Position numbers and translations under genes: made by a program
Source of the DNA: a virus
Direction: 5' to 3' (one strand)
Virus record (IMG/VR): IMGVR_UViG_3300042691_023046
Coordinates: 19,729 to 83,728 of that record
DNA length: 64,000 nucleotides
Notes under the pieces: generated by a model
Told to the model about the DNA's origin: nothing
The model's input: only the letters and a program-made list of their open reading frames with translations
Database searches by the model: none
Shown here: positions 51,889 through 63,454 of the stretch, in pieces
Position numbering within the stretch: the stretch's first letter is position 1
Layout: every line of letters begins with the position of its first letter

Positions 51889-54800
51889 ATGCCAAAAACA
51901 CCAGAAAAATCAAGAAGAATAGGTATTATACCTATAGATAATTACAACCCTAAATCAAATGTAGTTAAAAATACAATAAGTCCTGATTTAGGTAATTTAA
52001 GTAAAGTTAAAGATTACGGTTTTGACACTTCATTATTTGGAGAAACTTCTTTAAATAATTTAAATGAACCTTTAGCTTTAAATCAAAGTTTTTTAGAAAG
52101 ACGTGCTAGAAATTTAAGTAGAGGATTAGCAACTTTTGGTACAGCAGCAGCAGAAACAATTGGTACTATCGCTAGTTTACCTTATGCTTTATCTAAAATA
52201 GGTACAGAAGAAGGATTTATAGAAGGTTTGACAAATAACTCTTTAATGAAAGGTATAGAAACTTTACATGAAGATATATTACAAAATCAAGAATTATATT
52301 ATACACAAGATGAACTTAATGATAAAACAATATCAGGTTGGCTTACATCAGGACAATTTGCTGATGATGGTGTACAAGGTTTAGCTTTTTTAGCTTCACA
52401 ATTTATACCTATGAAATTAATAGGTAGTTTAAGTAAAAGTGCTACATTTTTAAGTAAAATAGGTAAAAGTGGTAAAATATTACAAGAATCAGGTGTTGTT
52501 TCTAAATTATTAGAAGCTAAAACATTAAAACAATTAAGTAATTTATCACAAGCTGAAAAAGCTGCTATGGCAGCAGAAGGAATAGATTTAGTTAAATTGC
52601 AAAACACTATTGGTAATATTCAAAGAATAAATCAAAAAGTAGGATTAGGAGTTGGTGCTATAGTAGGTAGATTAGGAGAATCTGCTATGGAAAGAAATCA
52701 AACTTATAATGAAATTTATAAACAACAAATAGAAAGTGGTGTTTCAGAAGATGAAGCTAAACAAATAGCTATTTCTCAATCTAATAATGTATTTTTAGGT
52801 AACTTAGCTTTAGCAGCTTTAGATTATCAACAATATACTTCTATGTTTGGTGCTTTTAGTAAAAGTGGTAAAAAAGAAGTTATTAGTAATGTAACTGATG
52901 ATGCTACAAAATTGTTATTTAAAGATGGAGAAAAATTAGCTGCTAAACAATTAAGTAAAGCAGAAAAATTAAGTAATTATTTATGGGGTATAGGTAAAAT
53001 GTCTAGTAGTGAAGCTTATGAAGAATTACAACAATATTCTTTTCAAGAAGTAGCTAAAAACGCAGCTTTAAAATATAATAAAACAGATTATACAGATGAT
53101 ATATTAAATTTTTTATCAGAATCTATAGGAGATTTACCTAAATCTATATCTACTTTAGAAGGACAAAAAGCAGCTATACTAGGAGGTTTACTAGGAGGAG
53201 GAATGACTGCTATTAATACTATAGGTCAACAAACTCAAAAACAAGAAATAGCTAATTCAATAGCTACAGATTATAATAATAATGCTATTTATGAAAAAGA
53301 AAAATTAGACCCTACTAAAAGATATATAAAAGATGCAGAAGGAAGAACTGTTTTAAATAATGAGTATTTATCAGGATTAAATAGATATACTCAAATTGAA
53401 GAAAGAAAAGCTATAGCTGCTAAACAAAAAGATTTTATAACTTGGGATAAATTAAATAATTTACAATTATTTGGACAAGTAGAATCATATAAAAATGCAG
53501 GTATGATTGAAGATTTAAAATCTAAATATGAAGAATATAAAGATTTAACTAATGAAGAATTAGCAACTCAATTAAATACAACTGTAGATAATATTCAAGA
53601 TAGTAGAAAAACAACAGAAGAAATATTAACTAAAATTGATAATTATAGTAATTTATTAGATAATGTTAATTCTGACCCTACATTAGGTGCTTTAAATAAA
53701 GATGCTCAAAAAGTAGCTGCGACAAAGTTATTTAATTATGAAGAAAACAAACATCAATTAAATAAAATAAATAGTAAACTATTGGAATTAGATGCTAAAA
53801 ATACTACTTTTATAGATAATACTACTTTTGATAGTGAAACAGATTTACAACAATTAGGTAACAGACAATCTAAATATGAAAGTTTAGAAGGTTTAAATCC
53901 TAGTGAACAAGTAGAATATAAAAATTTAAAACAACAAAAAGAAGATATTATAAAAGAAAATAAAGAAGTTTTAAATTGGTTTACAAAAGTTAGAAAAACA
54001 GATAATCTTATAAAGTTTAATCAAGGTATAGATGATTTTTCAGCTACTAAAAAAGAAGAATTAGTTCAATCAAAAAAAGATGCTATTTTACAATCACAAT
54101 CAGCTAATGATTTTTATAATGATAATATTATAAAAGATAATGATGGATTTGATTCTAGTGAAATTGAATTGTGGAGTGATAATAGTAATGTACCTATTTC
54201 TTTTTCTTTAGATGAAAATGATAAAACTGTATTAAAATCAAAAGATGGATTTAATTTAAAATTAGATGATTTTTTAGCAAATACAGCAGCTAATGAAGGT
54301 AAGTATGTACAAATTGATGAAAATGGGGAACAAGGTTCATTTACTGTTAAAATAAATCCTGTTAATAGTATTAGAACTAATAGAATAAATAAACAAGAAA
54401 TTGAAAAAACAGAAGCAGCTATACAAGCTTTAGAAATAGCTAGAGAAGATTTAAATAGAAGTATTAATAATATAGAAAACAATAGTTTTACTAAATTACA
54501 AAACGCTTATAAAAAATTAGATGTTTTAACTAAAAAATTATCTTTATTTAGTAATAATTATAAACAAACTAGAGAAGAAGTAATTGCTTTAGTAAAAGAA
54601 AAACAAGAATTAGAAAATCAAATAACTGAATTAGAAAAAGAAGTTAATGCTTCTGAAATTAACTATAGTAATGTATTAGAAGGTTTAGATTATTTAAAAA
54701 CTCAAAGAGATAAAATAACAAACCAAATTAATATATTAAAAAAAGAAATATCTGTTGCTAAACAAAAAAAAGGTGTAAGATATAAATCTGAATTTTTTGA

Positions 54801-57800
54801 TAAATATAACAAACAATTAACTACTACTAATGGTTTAATAAAAGATATAGAAGATATAGTTAATGATTTACAAACTTCTATAAAAGAAAAAAAAGAATAT
54901 TTAGGTAATTTATATAAAGTACTAGAAGCTATAAATCAATTTATAGAAAAATCTTTATATGATATGATTGGTGAAAATAATATTATCAATCAAATATTAA
55001 ATGATAAAGGTATTAACACAACTACTGATTTAGTTAATTGGTTTAAAAATTACAATGATGGTTATAAAACTAATAGTAAAGCAGAACAAACAGAATTTAT
55101 AGAAACTTTTGTAGAAGTGTTAGGTATTATAAAAGATTCTGATTTAAAAAAATATACTAATGAATTAAATAAATTAAAACGTGAAATAAAAGCTTTAGAA
55201 ACAGAAATAGATAAAATAAACGATAATAAAGAATATAAATTATTAAAAACTAATTCTAAAAGATTTGAAAAAGTTTTAAAAGATTATAGTGATATTTTAG
55301 CTAATAAACAAAGAGTTAAAACTGTAGTAAATAAAGGTGAAGAAACTATATTAGTAAGTGAAGCTAAAGATTATGATGAAGGTAAAGATATAGCTGTTTA
55401 TGGAATGTTTTTAACAGCAGGAAATGATTTACCTACTTATAAAGAAGTTGGTAACAAAGAAGCTGTAAAAACATTAAATCCTAATCCTGACCAAAATAAT
55501 TTTTTTAGATGGTTAGAACATGAAAGTCATAATTATAAACCATCACAATTACAGTTAATGACTGTACATATAAATGATAGTGTTTATGGTAAAGGTAAAA
55601 AAGATTCTATATTTAATGATATAACTGATGATAGTCAATATGATAATGTTGATAATATAAGACTTATTTTAATAGATAAATCTACAGGAAAACCTATAAC
55701 TTATTTAAATGGATTACCAGTAAGTACTAATTTAAGAACATCAGAAAATTTAAATTTTTCAAATGGAGCAGGTAAATATTATTCTAGTGAATTTGAAAAA
55801 GGTTCAAAAGAATATAAAGAACAAATAAAAAATGCTCAAATAGAATTAGAAAAAATTAGAACTTTAATTAAAGAAAATCCTAATAAAAACTATTTCACTA
55901 ATGTAACAGAATTAAATAGAGGTAGAACAGTTAATAATGATAAGCCAACTACAATTGTAGGTAGCTTAATTAAAGATTTAAGTGATAAAGAAACTAATAA
56001 AATAGAAATAGTACCAGTTACTATAGCTGTACAAAAAGGAAAAAGGTTTGTTGATATACCTTTAGGTCATGTTGTTATTAAAGATACTAATAGTGATAAT
56101 AATTTTACTACAGCTATAACTAGAAAGTTAAATACTAATGAAGCTAATACTGTATTGTTTTTAGTAAAACAGTATATTAAAACTTATAATGAAACAATAG
56201 GAAGTGATGAAATTAAACATAAAGCAGCTAATGTATTAAATCCTAGCAATACTTCAAAAACAAATACAGATTGGAGTGTACTTACTTATATTAAAAATAT
56301 TGTATATTTAAACTCTAAAAGTATTAATCCTATTTCAATTGAAAGTGGTAAATTATTTATAAATGATAAACTTATAGAAGTAGAAGAATTATTATCTGGA
56401 GAATTAGACCAATCAATAATAACTCATTTATTACAAAAACCTTTACAAGTAAATACTAATGCTAATGTAAATAATAAAAAATATCAAGAAGCTGTTTTAG
56501 AAAACGGTAAAATAAAAATTTACAATCATCCTAGTTATAAACATTATTTATTAACAGGTACTAAAGATGCACAAGGTAATCTGATAAATGAAGCACCATT
56601 AAAAGTAATGGTAAAACCAAATATTAATCCTTCGCAAGCAGATATAGCTACTAAAGGTGAGATTAGAAGATTTGTTAATGGAAGTATAGCTTTTAGTAAA
56701 GATTTTGTAGCAGCAGGAGAAAAAACTACTGAAAATAGTGTTAAAAAAGTAGATTTTACAAAACCAGATTTAACAGAAACAATTTCTACAGAAACTAATG
56801 ATAAAACAACTAAAACTTATAGTAGTGATAAAGGAGATATTACTTTAACTTATGAAGGTGATAAATTAACAAATATATTAATAGAAAATAATGAAACAGC
56901 AGAGCATAATACTAATATATTAAATCAAGTATTAACAAAAGAAGGTGGTCAAAAACAAGTAGAAAATTTACTTAAAACTTTTAATGCTGTTGAAATAACA
57001 GAAAAATTTGAAGAAAAAGAAGTTGAAGTTATACCATTTGTAAATGCTTTAAATATTAATTTTGATGAAATAGAAACAAAAATTGTTGATAAAACTAAAT
57101 TACCTTTGTTAGATAAAGTATATAGTAATAATGGTACTTTAATTAATTTAGATGAAGCTAGACAAAATTTAGCTAATTTATTAGGTATTGATTTTGAAGA
57201 AATAAATGGAGAATTAATTGATGGTATAGCAGGTGGTAGAATTTTACAAGATGGTAGAATATTATTATCTAGTTTAGCTGAAAAAGGTACTGAATTTCAT
57301 GAAGCTTTTCATAGAGTTTCACAATTTATGATTAAACCAGAACAAAAACAAAAACTATATGATGAATATAGAAAAAGAACTGGTTTTAATGGTAATAATA
57401 AAGCTACAGAAGAAATGTTGGCAGATGATTTTATGGATTATATGTTAGATGGTAGTAAAAATATACCTACAATAGAAAAATCATTATTTAATAAAATTAT
57501 TGATTTTATAAGTAAAATATTTAATTTAAATAATCAATATAAAACAAATGATAATATATACAATTTATTTGAAAGTATAAAAAGAGGTGAATTTAAAAAT
57601 CAACCTATGATAAATACTTCAATGGATTATATGATGTTAAATTCTGTTCAACATGATAAAGCTTTACAACTACATGCTTTTTTTACAGAAGTATTGTTAG
57701 ACCCTGCTTATAAAGGAAAAGCTCTATATAAATTATCACATGAAGGTATAAATAGTTTAGAACCATTTTATACTTATATATTTGATAATTATTATCAACC

Positions 57801-60800
57801 TATGAAACAAGAATTAAAAGATGCTATGGTAGCTCAACATGGTATTTATTTAAAAAGTTTAGGTATTAATGCTAAAACTAGAAAAATAGGTATTGATAAA
57901 GATGGTAATGAGTTTTTAGTAGATGACTTTGATACTGATAGTGAATATAATGATAAATTAGAAAATAATGATATAAACGCTTATGAAAGTTATACTAAAG
58001 GTAGTTCTTATAAAGAAAGTTTTACAAAAAGTGTTTCTAGTAATATGTATAAATCTATTAAGTTTATTATATCTAGTGTAACTGAAACTGTTAAAAATGA
58101 TAAAACAGGTAAAATGGAAATAAGAGCAGTTGATTTTGTTAAATTAGTTAATAAAATAGCTAATTTAAGTGCAGATTCAATAAGTTATGACCAAATGATG
58201 AATAAATTAAAATCTAGTGGTGATGCTCAAATTCAACAAGTAGTACAAAAATTAGGTGTTTGGGAACAAGATTTTAGTTGGAATGAAATAGAACCATTTA
58301 GGTCTTTTAATGAAGTGTTTGCTAAAAATAAAAACAATTTTTTTAAAACATTAAAATATGAAGAAGTATTAAATAATAAAAAAACAGGAACAATAAAATA
58401 CAAAGCTGTTAGTGGTAATACTACTAAAAAAGAAAATAATTTAAAACAAGAATTTTTAAATATTATAAATACTTCAACTGATGGTATTATGATAGATAAA
58501 GGTATTAGAAAAATGATACCTTCAATACAAGAATATAAAATTACTACAGTAGAAAATGCAATTCAAGTTTTAAGTGGTTTAGGTATAGAATATTTTAATA
58601 ATTATTTAGATGAAATAAATGATATAAAAGGTTTTGGTCAAGAGTTAGTAGAATGGGTTAAACAATTACAAAAAGATAATAATTTAATACCTGCTTTTGA
58701 TGGTACAGTAGATAATGCTAGATTAAAAAGAGTATTAAGTTTAGCTGCACAATTAACACCAGAAATTGTTGAAAGTAGTGCTAGTACAGCTACAGGTGTA
58801 ACAGTACATGGTTTACAAAATAATAGTTTTTTTACTGATACTATGAACAGTTTAAAAAACGGTATTATCCCTTCTCATTTAGAAGGAGATATGTATGCTA
58901 CTGATTCAATGATATTAAAAGTAGTAAAAGATAAAACACATACTGTTGAAGTGGGTGTTTTAACAGGTATTACTGATGATATAAATCAAGGTGAAGAAAC
59001 AAGTAGTTTACATTTTAATGATTTCCTTAAACAAGAATTTATATCAGTAATTGATGGAAATTTCCCTTTATTACCTACATCTAGTTTAACTACAGCAAGA
59101 ACATATAGTATTGTTAATAAAAAAAATAATAGAAATATGTTATATTTAGACCCTAAAGGTTTAAGTATGGAAAACATAAAAGCTGAATTAGTTGAAAGAT
59201 TAGTAAGTTATTATGATACAGATAAAAATTTAATTCCTGATGAAGCTAATCAAGGTGAATATATTGTTAATGGTACTGATAAATTAGGTAAAATTACATT
59301 ATTTAATGATATAGTTAAAAGTGATAAAACTAAAGTTGAAGATATAACTGATTATGTAAATCAATTAGTAGATGAAACTATAGAATTTTTAAAAGATAAT
59401 CATATTGTAACAAAAACTTATAATCCTGTTAATACAAATGTTTTAGATAATGTTTTTGGTAAAGGGGTTGATAGTGATACTATAGTAGCTGGTTTTGTGG
59501 CTAATTATATGATTAGTAATATAGAACAAACTAAAGTTATATTTGGACATCCTGCTTTATTTAAAGTAAAAAATGATAAAGTAGATATGATTGATATGTT
59601 AAAAAGATATAGAGGTACAGTAGGTGAAACTACACCTTTAATTATTGATGAAACTGTTAATCAGTGGATGGATAAAAATATGCCTAGATTAGATGGTAAA
59701 ACTAGAACTGTTACAGGAGATAGTAATTTAGATAATACTTTTGCTTTAGTTACAGTTGAAGATGTTAAATCATCATTAGCTGATACAGTAGGAGCAGCAC
59801 AAAAAGAATTAAAAGAATTATATATTGCAGAATATGGTAATAATGAAGAAGCAGATGCTTTTGGGTTAGTATTTGATGATTTTTATAGAGATTTTAGATT
59901 TAGGTCTAATAGATGGGAGCAGTTTGAAAATGATAATTGGGTAAAAGAAAACAATGGAGAAAAACCAGATGATAATTATTTTACACCTCCTTTAAAACCT
60001 TTAATTAATGGTAGTCAATCAAGAAGTACTTTTTTACCTATTTTTGGTAAAACAGCTTTTTTAAGAATTTCAAAATCATTAATAGATAGTTTAACTCAAA
60101 AAGATGATAAAGGTAATTTAATATATCCTCAATTAAAGTATTTAATGGACAATATATCAGAATTAAATAAACAAGGTGTTTATTTAGATGTAGTATTGTT
60201 TAGTTCAGCTACTAAAGTAGGAGCAAAAAAGAATAAAACTACTGGTAAATTACAACCTTTTTATGATAAAGAAGGTAAAATAGCTAAAATTGATACTAAT
60301 TATATAGTAAATGTTCCATTAGAAACTTTAGGTATTATTACTGAAAATAAAATAACAGATGATAAAAAATCAGTTACAGCAGGTTCTCAAGTAGCAGTTA
60401 TTCAATTAGGTAATACTTATAATGAAGGTGTAGCAGTAGATGAAAATATTGTAGTTGATGGTAAAACTATATCAATTAAAGATGCTGTAGAAGAATATCA
60501 AAATGTTCAAAATGAATTAACTGATAGTATTAGACATAAGTTAGAAAAAGATTTAGATATTGTACATACAGCTCAAGGTACTAAATTTAAAAATAATGGT
60601 TTAAAATTTAAAAATTTCTTATATTCACAAATTAATGATACTAGACATTCACAAAATAACATAGAAGGTTTAGAAGAAGCTTTAAGAGAATTAAATGAAA
60701 CTAATGATATAGTATTAGAAAGTTTAGTTAATTATAAAAAAATAGAAAATGTTTTATCTTCTATAGTTGAAAGTAGAATAGTAGCACAAAAAAGATTTGG

Positions 60801-63450
60801 TAAAGCTATGGTTCAATTTCCTTCATCTGGTTTAGAATTACAAGCTAGAAAATATGATGAAAAAACAGATACTTATATAGCTAATGGTTTAGAATTTTAT
60901 ACTAATAAAGATGGTAAACATGTAATACAAGTTTATTTACCTTATTATTTTAAAGGTGTTCCTATGACTATTGATAAATATGATAGTAAACTTAAACAAA
61001 TGTTTGGTTTTAGGATTCCTACAGAACAATTAAATTCTATAGATGTTATAGAAGTAGTTGGTTTCTTACCAAAAAGTTATGCTAATACAGTTATTGTACC
61101 ATCAGGAATTTCAACTAAAGTAGGTTCAGATTTTGACTTTGACAAGATTAATATATATTATCCTAATTTTGATGAAAACAATAAATATATTGAATATAAT
61201 GAAGAAAATTTAAATAATGGTTATTTAAGAACTAGAGCTTTACAAAATAGATTATTAGAATTATCAATTGGTATTGTAAGTGCTGATTTTAGAAAAATAC
61301 AACATTTACAACCTAATAGTGTTAAGCAAATTAAAGATGTAGTTGTAGCTAATATTAGAAAAGCTAAAAATAAACTAGGTATAAATGAAAAAGATTATAC
61401 TGATTATAAATTAAGTGATTTATTTTCATTTAAAGTTATATCTGATTTAAAAAATAAATTTTGGTATGGTAAAAGTTTAGTTGGTATGGCTGCTTTACAT
61501 AATAAAAATCATATATTTGGTCAAATAGCAGGTTTAGAATTAAATGGAATATTTAAAGATAAACCTGTAGATATTAATTTTCAAGGTATTGATAAAAATG
61601 ATAAAGGTAACTACCCATTAGGTAAAATAAATGATACAGATGGAAATTTAATAACTGCTACATTAGGACAAACAGTTTCAGTAGTAGTAGATATAGAAAA
61701 AAATCCAGATATTTTACCTGTATTAAATTTAAATTCCGATACTATAAATACAGCAATGTTATTAAATAGATTAGGAGTTTCATCTGAAAATGTATATTAT
61801 TTTTTATCACAACCTGTTTTAATGGAGTATGTAGATTTAATACAAAAAGGTAATTTATCAAAATCAGAAATAAAAAAGAACTTACAAGATAAATATAAAA
61901 AAGAAGTAAAAGATAAAAGCACATGGTTGTTTACTAAAGAACAATTATTAAGTTATGATAGTAAATATCAAGCACAAGTGTTTGCTGATTTTTTAAATTA
62001 TGAAGAATTAGGTAATGAATTAAGTAATTTTCAATCATCAGTTTCATTTGACACAAAAGGGTTTAGAAATAATGTAGAATTAAAACTTAATATTAATAAA
62101 TATAATAAAGCTAAAGATAATGAATTATTTGTAAATAGAGATAAATATATAGATAGTTATTTAAAAGGTTTTATTGATAATGTATCAGCTACAACTAATT
62201 ACTGGAATAGTTTATTTTTAACTCAAAGATTACCACAAGAAATAGATGAACAGATAACAAATTTTTATAACAACTTTTCAGAAAAATGGGGTAAAAATGA
62301 AAAAAAAGTACAACTTGCTATGTTATTTAAAGAAGATTTATTATCTTACATGCTTCAAAGAGCAGAAACTAATAATGGTAAAATGGTTGATAAATATGAT
62401 TATTTATTTAAAGGTGAAAATTCATTACCTAAACGATTATCTAAATTTATTAAAAATAATCCTCAATTTATAAATTTAAGAACAATTGTTCCTATTTTGA
62501 CTAATACAGAAAACGAGTTAAAAGAAACTAAAGATAATTTAAAAATTAATAATAAAAAATTATCACCACAAGAAATAGATAATATAGCAGATAATATAAA
62601 AGATATTATAAATTTAGATATGCAGTTAGCTTTAGATTTATTTGATTTTCAAATAATGCAGTCAGGTTTTAATACTACAACTTTATCATATTTAAGTGTA
62701 TTACCAAATATTAATAAAAATGTACAAACTGGACAACCTATGTTTGGTTTTAAAAATTACATTTCTAATTTATTTAGTAATTTTAACATGAATGAATTAG
62801 ATTTTGAAGAATTTAAAACATTGTTTTATTTAAATAATTATACTAATGAAATATTAGTACCTTTTTTAAAGAAAAATGTAAGTTATGAAAATGGATTTGC
62901 TGAATATTATTATGTTATAAATCCTAATACAGGTTTATTAACAGTACCAGAAAATAGAAGAAATAATGAAGCAGTTAAAACTGGTAATAAAGAAGAAGGT
63001 ATTACTATTTGGGTAAGTGTAGAAAAAACTGATGCTGATGGTAATATTATAAATAAAGGTTTATATAGACCTTTACAACCTAGAGGTTCAACTAGAATAG
63101 GTAAAGATTATAGACCATTGCAAAAAACTATAACTAAACCTACTAATTTAGAAAAAACTACTAATAAAACAGTTGAAAATAATCAACCTACTTCTTTACC
63201 TTTAGAAGCAAAAAAGAGAATTGTTCAAGAATTAGCTAGTTATTATAATAGTTTAAGTGTAACTAGAAAATTAGAATTAAAACAAAAAATAATGCTAACA
63301 GGTGATACTAATATTATCAATGATGTTGAAGATTTTAAAATGTACAGTATGGATATTATAAGTGCTGTTTTAATAAAATCGCCTAATATAACTGAATCAG
63401 ATTTAAAAAAAGAAGTAAGTGAAACTTTAAAAAAATGCTTTAAAGGATAA
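51889..63450 (+). CDS. Giant virion RNA polymerase polyprotein with zincin motif
   Basis: At 3853 residues it is the largest gene. Residues about 1-480 are helical with Gly/Ala hydrophobic stretches (LGGLLGGGMTAI). Residues about 850-1150 are coiled coil. HEAFH at 1804-1808 (GTEFHEAFHRVSQF) with a downstream EEMLADDF is a gluzincin-like HExxH motif. DFDFD at 3081-3085, in the setting GFRIPTEQLNSI ... VPSGISTKVGSDFDFDKINI, matches the metal-binding DxDxD loop of the multisubunit-type single-chain RNA polymerases of crAss-like phages. It would be packaged and injected to transcribe early genes. The zincin could mature the polyprotein. Much longer than the roughly 2200-residue phi14:2 enzyme. 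Confidence 0.88.
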   Translation: MPKTPEKSRRIGIIPIDNYNPKSNVVKNTISPDLGNLSKVKDYGFDTSLFGETSLNNLNEPLALNQSFLERRARNLSRGLATFGTAAAETIGTIASLPYALSKIGTEEGFIEGLTNNSLMKGIETLHEDILQNQELYYTQDELNDKTISGWLTSGQFADDGVQGLAFLASQFIPMKLIGSLSKSATFLSKIGKSGKILQESGVVSKLLEAKTLKQLSNLSQAEKAAMAAEGIDLVKLQNTIGNIQRINQKVGLGVGAIVGRLGESAMERNQTYNEIYKQQIESGVSEDEAKQIAISQSNNVFLGNLALAALDYQQYTSMFGAFSKSGKKEVISNVTDDATKLLFKDGEKLAAKQLSKAEKLSNYLWGIGKMSSSEAYEELQQYSFQEVAKNAALKYNKTDYTDDILNFLSESIGDLPKSISTLEGQKAAILGGLLGGGMTAINTIGQQTQKQEIANSIATDYNNNAIYEKEKLDPTKRYIKDAEGRTVLNNEYLSGLNRYTQIEERKAIAAKQKDFITWDKLNNLQLFGQVESYKNAGMIEDLKSKYEEYKDLTNEELATQLNTTVDNIQDSRKTTEEILTKIDNYSNLLDNVNSDPTLGALNKDAQKVAATKLFNYEENKHQLNKINSKLLELDAKNTTFIDNTTFDSETDLQQLGNRQSKYESLEGLNPSEQVEYKNLKQQKEDIIKENKEVLNWFTKVRKTDNLIKFNQGIDDFSATKKEELVQSKKDAILQSQSANDFYNDNIIKDNDGFDSSEIELWSDNSNVPISFSLDENDKTVLKSKDGFNLKLDDFLANTAANEGKYVQIDENGEQGSFTVKINPVNSIRTNRINKQEIEKTEAAIQALEIAREDLNRSINNIENNSFTKLQNAYKKLDVLTKKLSLFSNNYKQTREEVIALVKEKQELENQITELEKEVNASEINYSNVLEGLDYLKTQRDKITNQINILKKEISVAKQKKGVRYKSEFFDKYNKQLTTTNGLIKDIEDIVNDLQTSIKEKKEYLGNLYKVLEAINQFIEKSLYDMIGENNIINQILNDKGINTTTDLVNWFKNYNDGYKTNSKAEQTEFIETFVEVLGIIKDSDLKKYTNELNKLKREIKALETEIDKINDNKEYKLLKTNSKRFEKVLKDYSDILANKQRVKTVVNKGEETILVSEAKDYDEGKDIAVYGMFLTAGNDLPTYKEVGNKEAVKTLNPNPDQNNFFRWLEHESHNYKPSQLQLMTVHINDSVYGKGKKDSIFNDITDDSQYDNVDNIRLILIDKSTGKPITYLNGLPVSTNLRTSENLNFSNGAGKYYSSEFEKGSKEYKEQIKNAQIELEKIRTLIKENPNKNYFTNVTELNRGRTVNNDKPTTIVGSLIKDLSDKETNKIEIVPVTIAVQKGKRFVDIPLGHVVIKDTNSDNNFTTAITRKLNTNEANTVLFLVKQYIKTYNETIGSDEIKHKAANVLNPSNTSKTNTDWSVLTYIKNIVYLNSKSINPISIESGKLFINDKLIEVEELLSGELDQSIITHLLQKPLQVNTNANVNNKKYQEAVLENGKIKIYNHPSYKHYLLTGTKDAQGNLINEAPLKVMVKPNINPSQADIATKGEIRRFVNGSIAFSKDFVAAGEKTTENSVKKVDFTKPDLTETISTETNDKTTKTYSSDKGDITLTYEGDKLTNILIENNETAEHNTNILNQVLTKEGGQKQVENLLKTFNAVEITEKFEEKEVEVIPFVNALNINFDEIETKIVDKTKLPLLDKVYSNNGTLINLDEARQNLANLLGIDFEEINGELIDGIAGGRILQDGRILLSSLAEKGTEFHEAFHRVSQFMIKPEQKQKLYDEYRKRTGFNGNNKATEEMLADDFMDYMLDGSKNIPTIEKSLFNKIIDFISKIFNLNNQYKTNDNIYNLFESIKRGEFKNQPMINTSMDYMMLNSVQHDKALQLHAFFTEVLLDPAYKGKALYKLSHEGINSLEPFYTYIFDNYYQPMKQELKDAMVAQHGIYLKSLGINAKTRKIGIDKDGNEFLVDDFDTDSEYNDKLENNDINAYESYTKGSSYKESFTKSVSSNMYKSIKFIISSVTETVKNDKTGKMEIRAVDFVKLVNKIANLSADSISYDQMMNKLKSSGDAQIQQVVQKLGVWEQDFSWNEIEPFRSFNEVFAKNKNNFFKTLKYEEVLNNKKTGTIKYKAVSGNTTKKENNLKQEFLNIINTSTDGIMIDKGIRKMIPSIQEYKITTVENAIQVLSGLGIEYFNNYLDEINDIKGFGQELVEWVKQLQKDNNLIPAFDGTVDNARLKRVLSLAAQLTPEIVESSASTATGVTVHGLQNNSFFTDTMNSLKNGIIPSHLEGDMYATDSMILKVVKDKTHTVEVGVLTGITDDINQGEETSSLHFNDFLKQEFISVIDGNFPLLPTSSLTTARTYSIVNKKNNRNMLYLDPKGLSMENIKAELVERLVSYYDTDKNLIPDEANQGEYIVNGTDKLGKITLFNDIVKSDKTKVEDITDYVNQLVDETIEFLKDNHIVTKTYNPVNTNVLDNVFGKGVDSDTIVAGFVANYMISNIEQTKVIFGHPALFKVKNDKVDMIDMLKRYRGTVGETTPLIIDETVNQWMDKNMPRLDGKTRTVTGDSNLDNTFALVTVEDVKSSLADTVGAAQKELKELYIAEYGNNEEADAFGLVFDDFYRDFRFRSNRWEQFENDNWVKENNGEKPDDNYFTPPLKPLINGSQSRSTFLPIFGKTAFLRISKSLIDSLTQKDDKGNLIYPQLKYLMDNISELNKQGVYLDVVLFSSATKVGAKKNKTTGKLQPFYDKEGKIAKIDTNYIVNVPLETLGIITENKITDDKKSVTAGSQVAVIQLGNTYNEGVAVDENIVVDGKTISIKDAVEEYQNVQNELTDSIRHKLEKDLDIVHTAQGTKFKNNGLKFKNFLYSQINDTRHSQNNIEGLEEALRELNETNDIVLESLVNYKKIENVLSSIVESRIVAQKRFGKAMVQFPSSGLELQARKYDEKTDTYIANGLEFYTNKDGKHVIQVYLPYYFKGVPMTIDKYDSKLKQMFGFRIPTEQLNSIDVIEVVGFLPKSYANTVIVPSGISTKVGSDFDFDKINIYYPNFDENNKYIEYNEENLNNGYLRTRALQNRLLELSIGIVSADFRKIQHLQPNSVKQIKDVVVANIRKAKNKLGINEKDYTDYKLSDLFSFKVISDLKNKFWYGKSLVGMAALHNKNHIFGQIAGLELNGIFKDKPVDINFQGIDKNDKGNYPLGKINDTDGNLITATLGQTVSVVVDIEKNPDILPVLNLNSDTINTAMLLNRLGVSSENVYYFLSQPVLMEYVDLIQKGNLSKSEIKKNLQDKYKKEVKDKSTWLFTKEQLLSYDSKYQAQVFADFLNYEELGNELSNFQSSVSFDTKGFRNNVELKLNINKYNKAKDNELFVNRDKYIDSYLKGFIDNVSATTNYWNSLFLTQRLPQEIDEQITNFYNNFSEKWGKNEKKVQLAMLFKEDLLSYMLQRAETNNGKMVDKYDYLFKGENSLPKRLSKFIKNNPQFINLRTIVPILTNTENELKETKDNLKINNKKLSPQEIDNIADNIKDIINLDMQLALDLFDFQIMQSGFNTTTLSYLSVLPNINKNVQTGQPMFGFKNYISNLFSNFNMNELDFEEFKTLFYLNNYTNEILVPFLKKNVSYENGFAEYYYVINPNTGLLTVPENRRNNEAVKTGNKEEGITIWVSVEKTDADGNIINKGLYRPLQPRGSTRIGKDYRPLQKTITKPTNLEKTTNKTVENNQPTSLPLEAKKRIVQELASYYNSLSVTRKLELKQKIMLTGDTNIINDVEDFKMYSMDIISAVLIKSPNITESDLKKEVSETLKKCFKG

Positions 63451-63454
63451 AAAT

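Noticed and set aside
43615-63450. Minus-strand open frames inside the tail-barrel and polymerase genes
   Set aside because: They lie wholly within well-supported plus-strand genes, have hydrophobic or Ser/Leu-rich compositions typical of antisense of AT-rich coding sequence, and lack promoters or neighbours.
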